Source of the DNA: Achatina immaculata
Taxonomy: Eukaryota; Mollusca; Gastropoda; Stylommatophora; Achatinidae
Direction: 5' to 3'
Length of the DNA stretch: 64,000 bases
Assembly (NCBI GenBank): GCA_009760885.1
Contig: CM019719.1
Span: 29,011,084 to 29,075,083 of the forward strand
This document shows positions 63,364-64,000 of the stretch, piece after piece. The notes beneath the pieces are model-generated. The model saw nothing but the letters and a program-made list of their open reading frames with translations, was not told where the DNA came from and did not search any database. Made by a program: the position numbers and the translations under genes. Each line of letters begins with the position of its first letter. Positions within the stretch are counted from its first letter, which is position 1.

Positions 63364-63999
63364 TTACAGAAAGCTGAAGACATTGTTAATTCCAACCGGG
63401 TGGAGACAGCCAGTCTGGAAAATAAGGCGCTGTTCTAGGACCCTCCGAGATCGTACATCTGCGGAACAAGAGCGGATCGCACTGACCGAAATGTCCTGTT
63501 TGCCCCTGTGGTTGCCAAGGCAAAAATGTTTAGCCACAGGTGTCCAGGCCCTCTTAGAAATATCACTGAGATGCTGGCGAAATCGATCTCCTAACCATAA
63601 ACCAGTTTCCCCTATGTACTTCAAACCGCAACGTTTGCACATGATAACATAAATGACATTTCGTGAAGTACAGGTGAAACCCTCCTGTACTGATAACGTG
63701 GACTTAGGGAAGGAGATCTGGCTGACCTCGACAACAAACGGACAAGTGTTACATCTGCGGCGTCCGCAACGTCTGGTACCATAAAAAGTGTCATCTGTCT
63801 TAAGATGACTACGAATTAAAATGTCCCTGAGGTTCTTGTCCCGTCTGTAGGCCACCAATGGGGGTTCCCCAAAAAGTTCACGTGTCTCAGGCTCGGTCTG
63901 GAGGAGATGGAGATGGCGAAACAGTATGTTTTTAACTGCCAAACTATGAGGGTGGTACGTGAGTACTAGTTTCACTCTGTCCGAGCTACAGTGCGGTTT
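63364..63999 (-). CDS. Penelope-like element polyprotein, C-terminal part with GIY-YIG domain (open to the right edge)
   Basis: An uninterrupted minus-strand frame from the window edge to a stop at 63364. It covers the end of a reverse-transcriptase-linked region (KLVLTYHPHSLAVKNILFRH, PPLVAYRRDKNLRDILIRSH), a Cys-rich part (CGRRRCNTCPFV) and a GIY-YIG-type nuclease module (SRNVIYVIMCKRC, KYIGETGLWLGDRFRQHL, KHFCLGNHRGKQDI). Unlike the copies at 10 and 23 kb it has no stops, so it is a young insertion. The reverse transcriptase core would lie right of the window. It sits in intron 9 of POT-B, antisense to the gene. Confidence 0.8.
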   Translation of the reverse strand, partial: KPHCSSDRVKLVLTYHPHSLAVKNILFRHLHLLQTEPETRELFGEPPLVAYRRDKNLRDILIRSHLKTDDTFYGTRRCGRRRCNTCPFVVEVSQISFPKSTLSVQEGFTCTSRNVIYVIMCKRCGLKYIGETGLWLGDRFRQHLSDISKRAWTPVAKHFCLGNHRGKQDISVSAIRSCSADVRSRRVLEQRLIFQTGCLHPVGINNVFSFL

Positions 64000-64000
64000 A

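Noticed and set aside
62916..63395. A 159-codon minus-strand frame rich in Pro, Leu and Phe
   Set aside because: It lies in the low-complexity G/A-rich untranslated part of the Penelope-like element; composition explains it.

Overview
The window is AT-rich, intron-rich animal DNA. Short exons with canonical splice sites lie in kilobase introns crowded with LINE 3' ends, Penelope-like elements, Tc1/mariner DNA transposons, tRNA-derived SINEs and minisatellites. The mix suggests an invertebrate, probably a mollusc (gastropod-like); this is inference, and no species can be named.

The only host genes I can support are two tandem, same-strand copies of a proton-coupled oligopeptide transporter (POT/PTR2, SLC15 family, closest in feel to SLC15A4). 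POT-A occupies 811-18615; its exons 1-3 lie before the window, its exons 4-12 are present, and it ends with a stop and an AATAAA signal. POT-B begins at 28171; its exons 1-9 are present and the last three lie past the right edge. Matching exons have the same phases and nearly always the same lengths (65, 140, 170, 50 nt; 187 against 190). Adding POT-B exons 1-9 to POT-A exons 10-12 gives exactly 570 codons including the stop, a normal length for the family. POT-A exon 8 is broken: after 47 of 59 codons it runs into the 3' region of an antisense Penelope-like element, losing the end of transmembrane segment 7 and the splice donor.

Layout: 0-0.2 kb LINE end; 0.8-18.6 kb POT-A, with introns holding minisatellites, SINEs, a mariner (15.5-16.7 kb), a LINE fragment and Penelope fragments; 18.7-28.1 kb intergenic, with Penelope, Tc1 and SINE debris and simple repeats; 28.2-61.3 kb POT-B, with a 10.4 kb first intron (LINEs, a 36-bp minisatellite), a 7.4 kb third intron (2.1 kb minisatellite, gag-like pseudogene, LINE ends) and three mariner insertions in introns 6 and 7; 61.3-64 kb intron 9, with a SINE, a CT-rich tract and the 3' half of a Penelope-like element open to the right edge.

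The most unusual pattern concerns four intronic minisatellites of the transporter genes. They touch splice sites or carry splice-signal-like sequence in every unit: a 33-bp array starting at the exon 4 donor of POT-A (each unit repeats GTGAGT), a 41-bp array growing out of the exon 10 donor of POT-A (branch point, pyrimidine tract, AG and a donor-like sequence per unit), a 43-bp array running into the exon 9 acceptor of POT-B, and a ~35-bp array in POT-B intron 7 with TACTAAC in each unit. I found no CRISPR array, bacterial operon or defence system.
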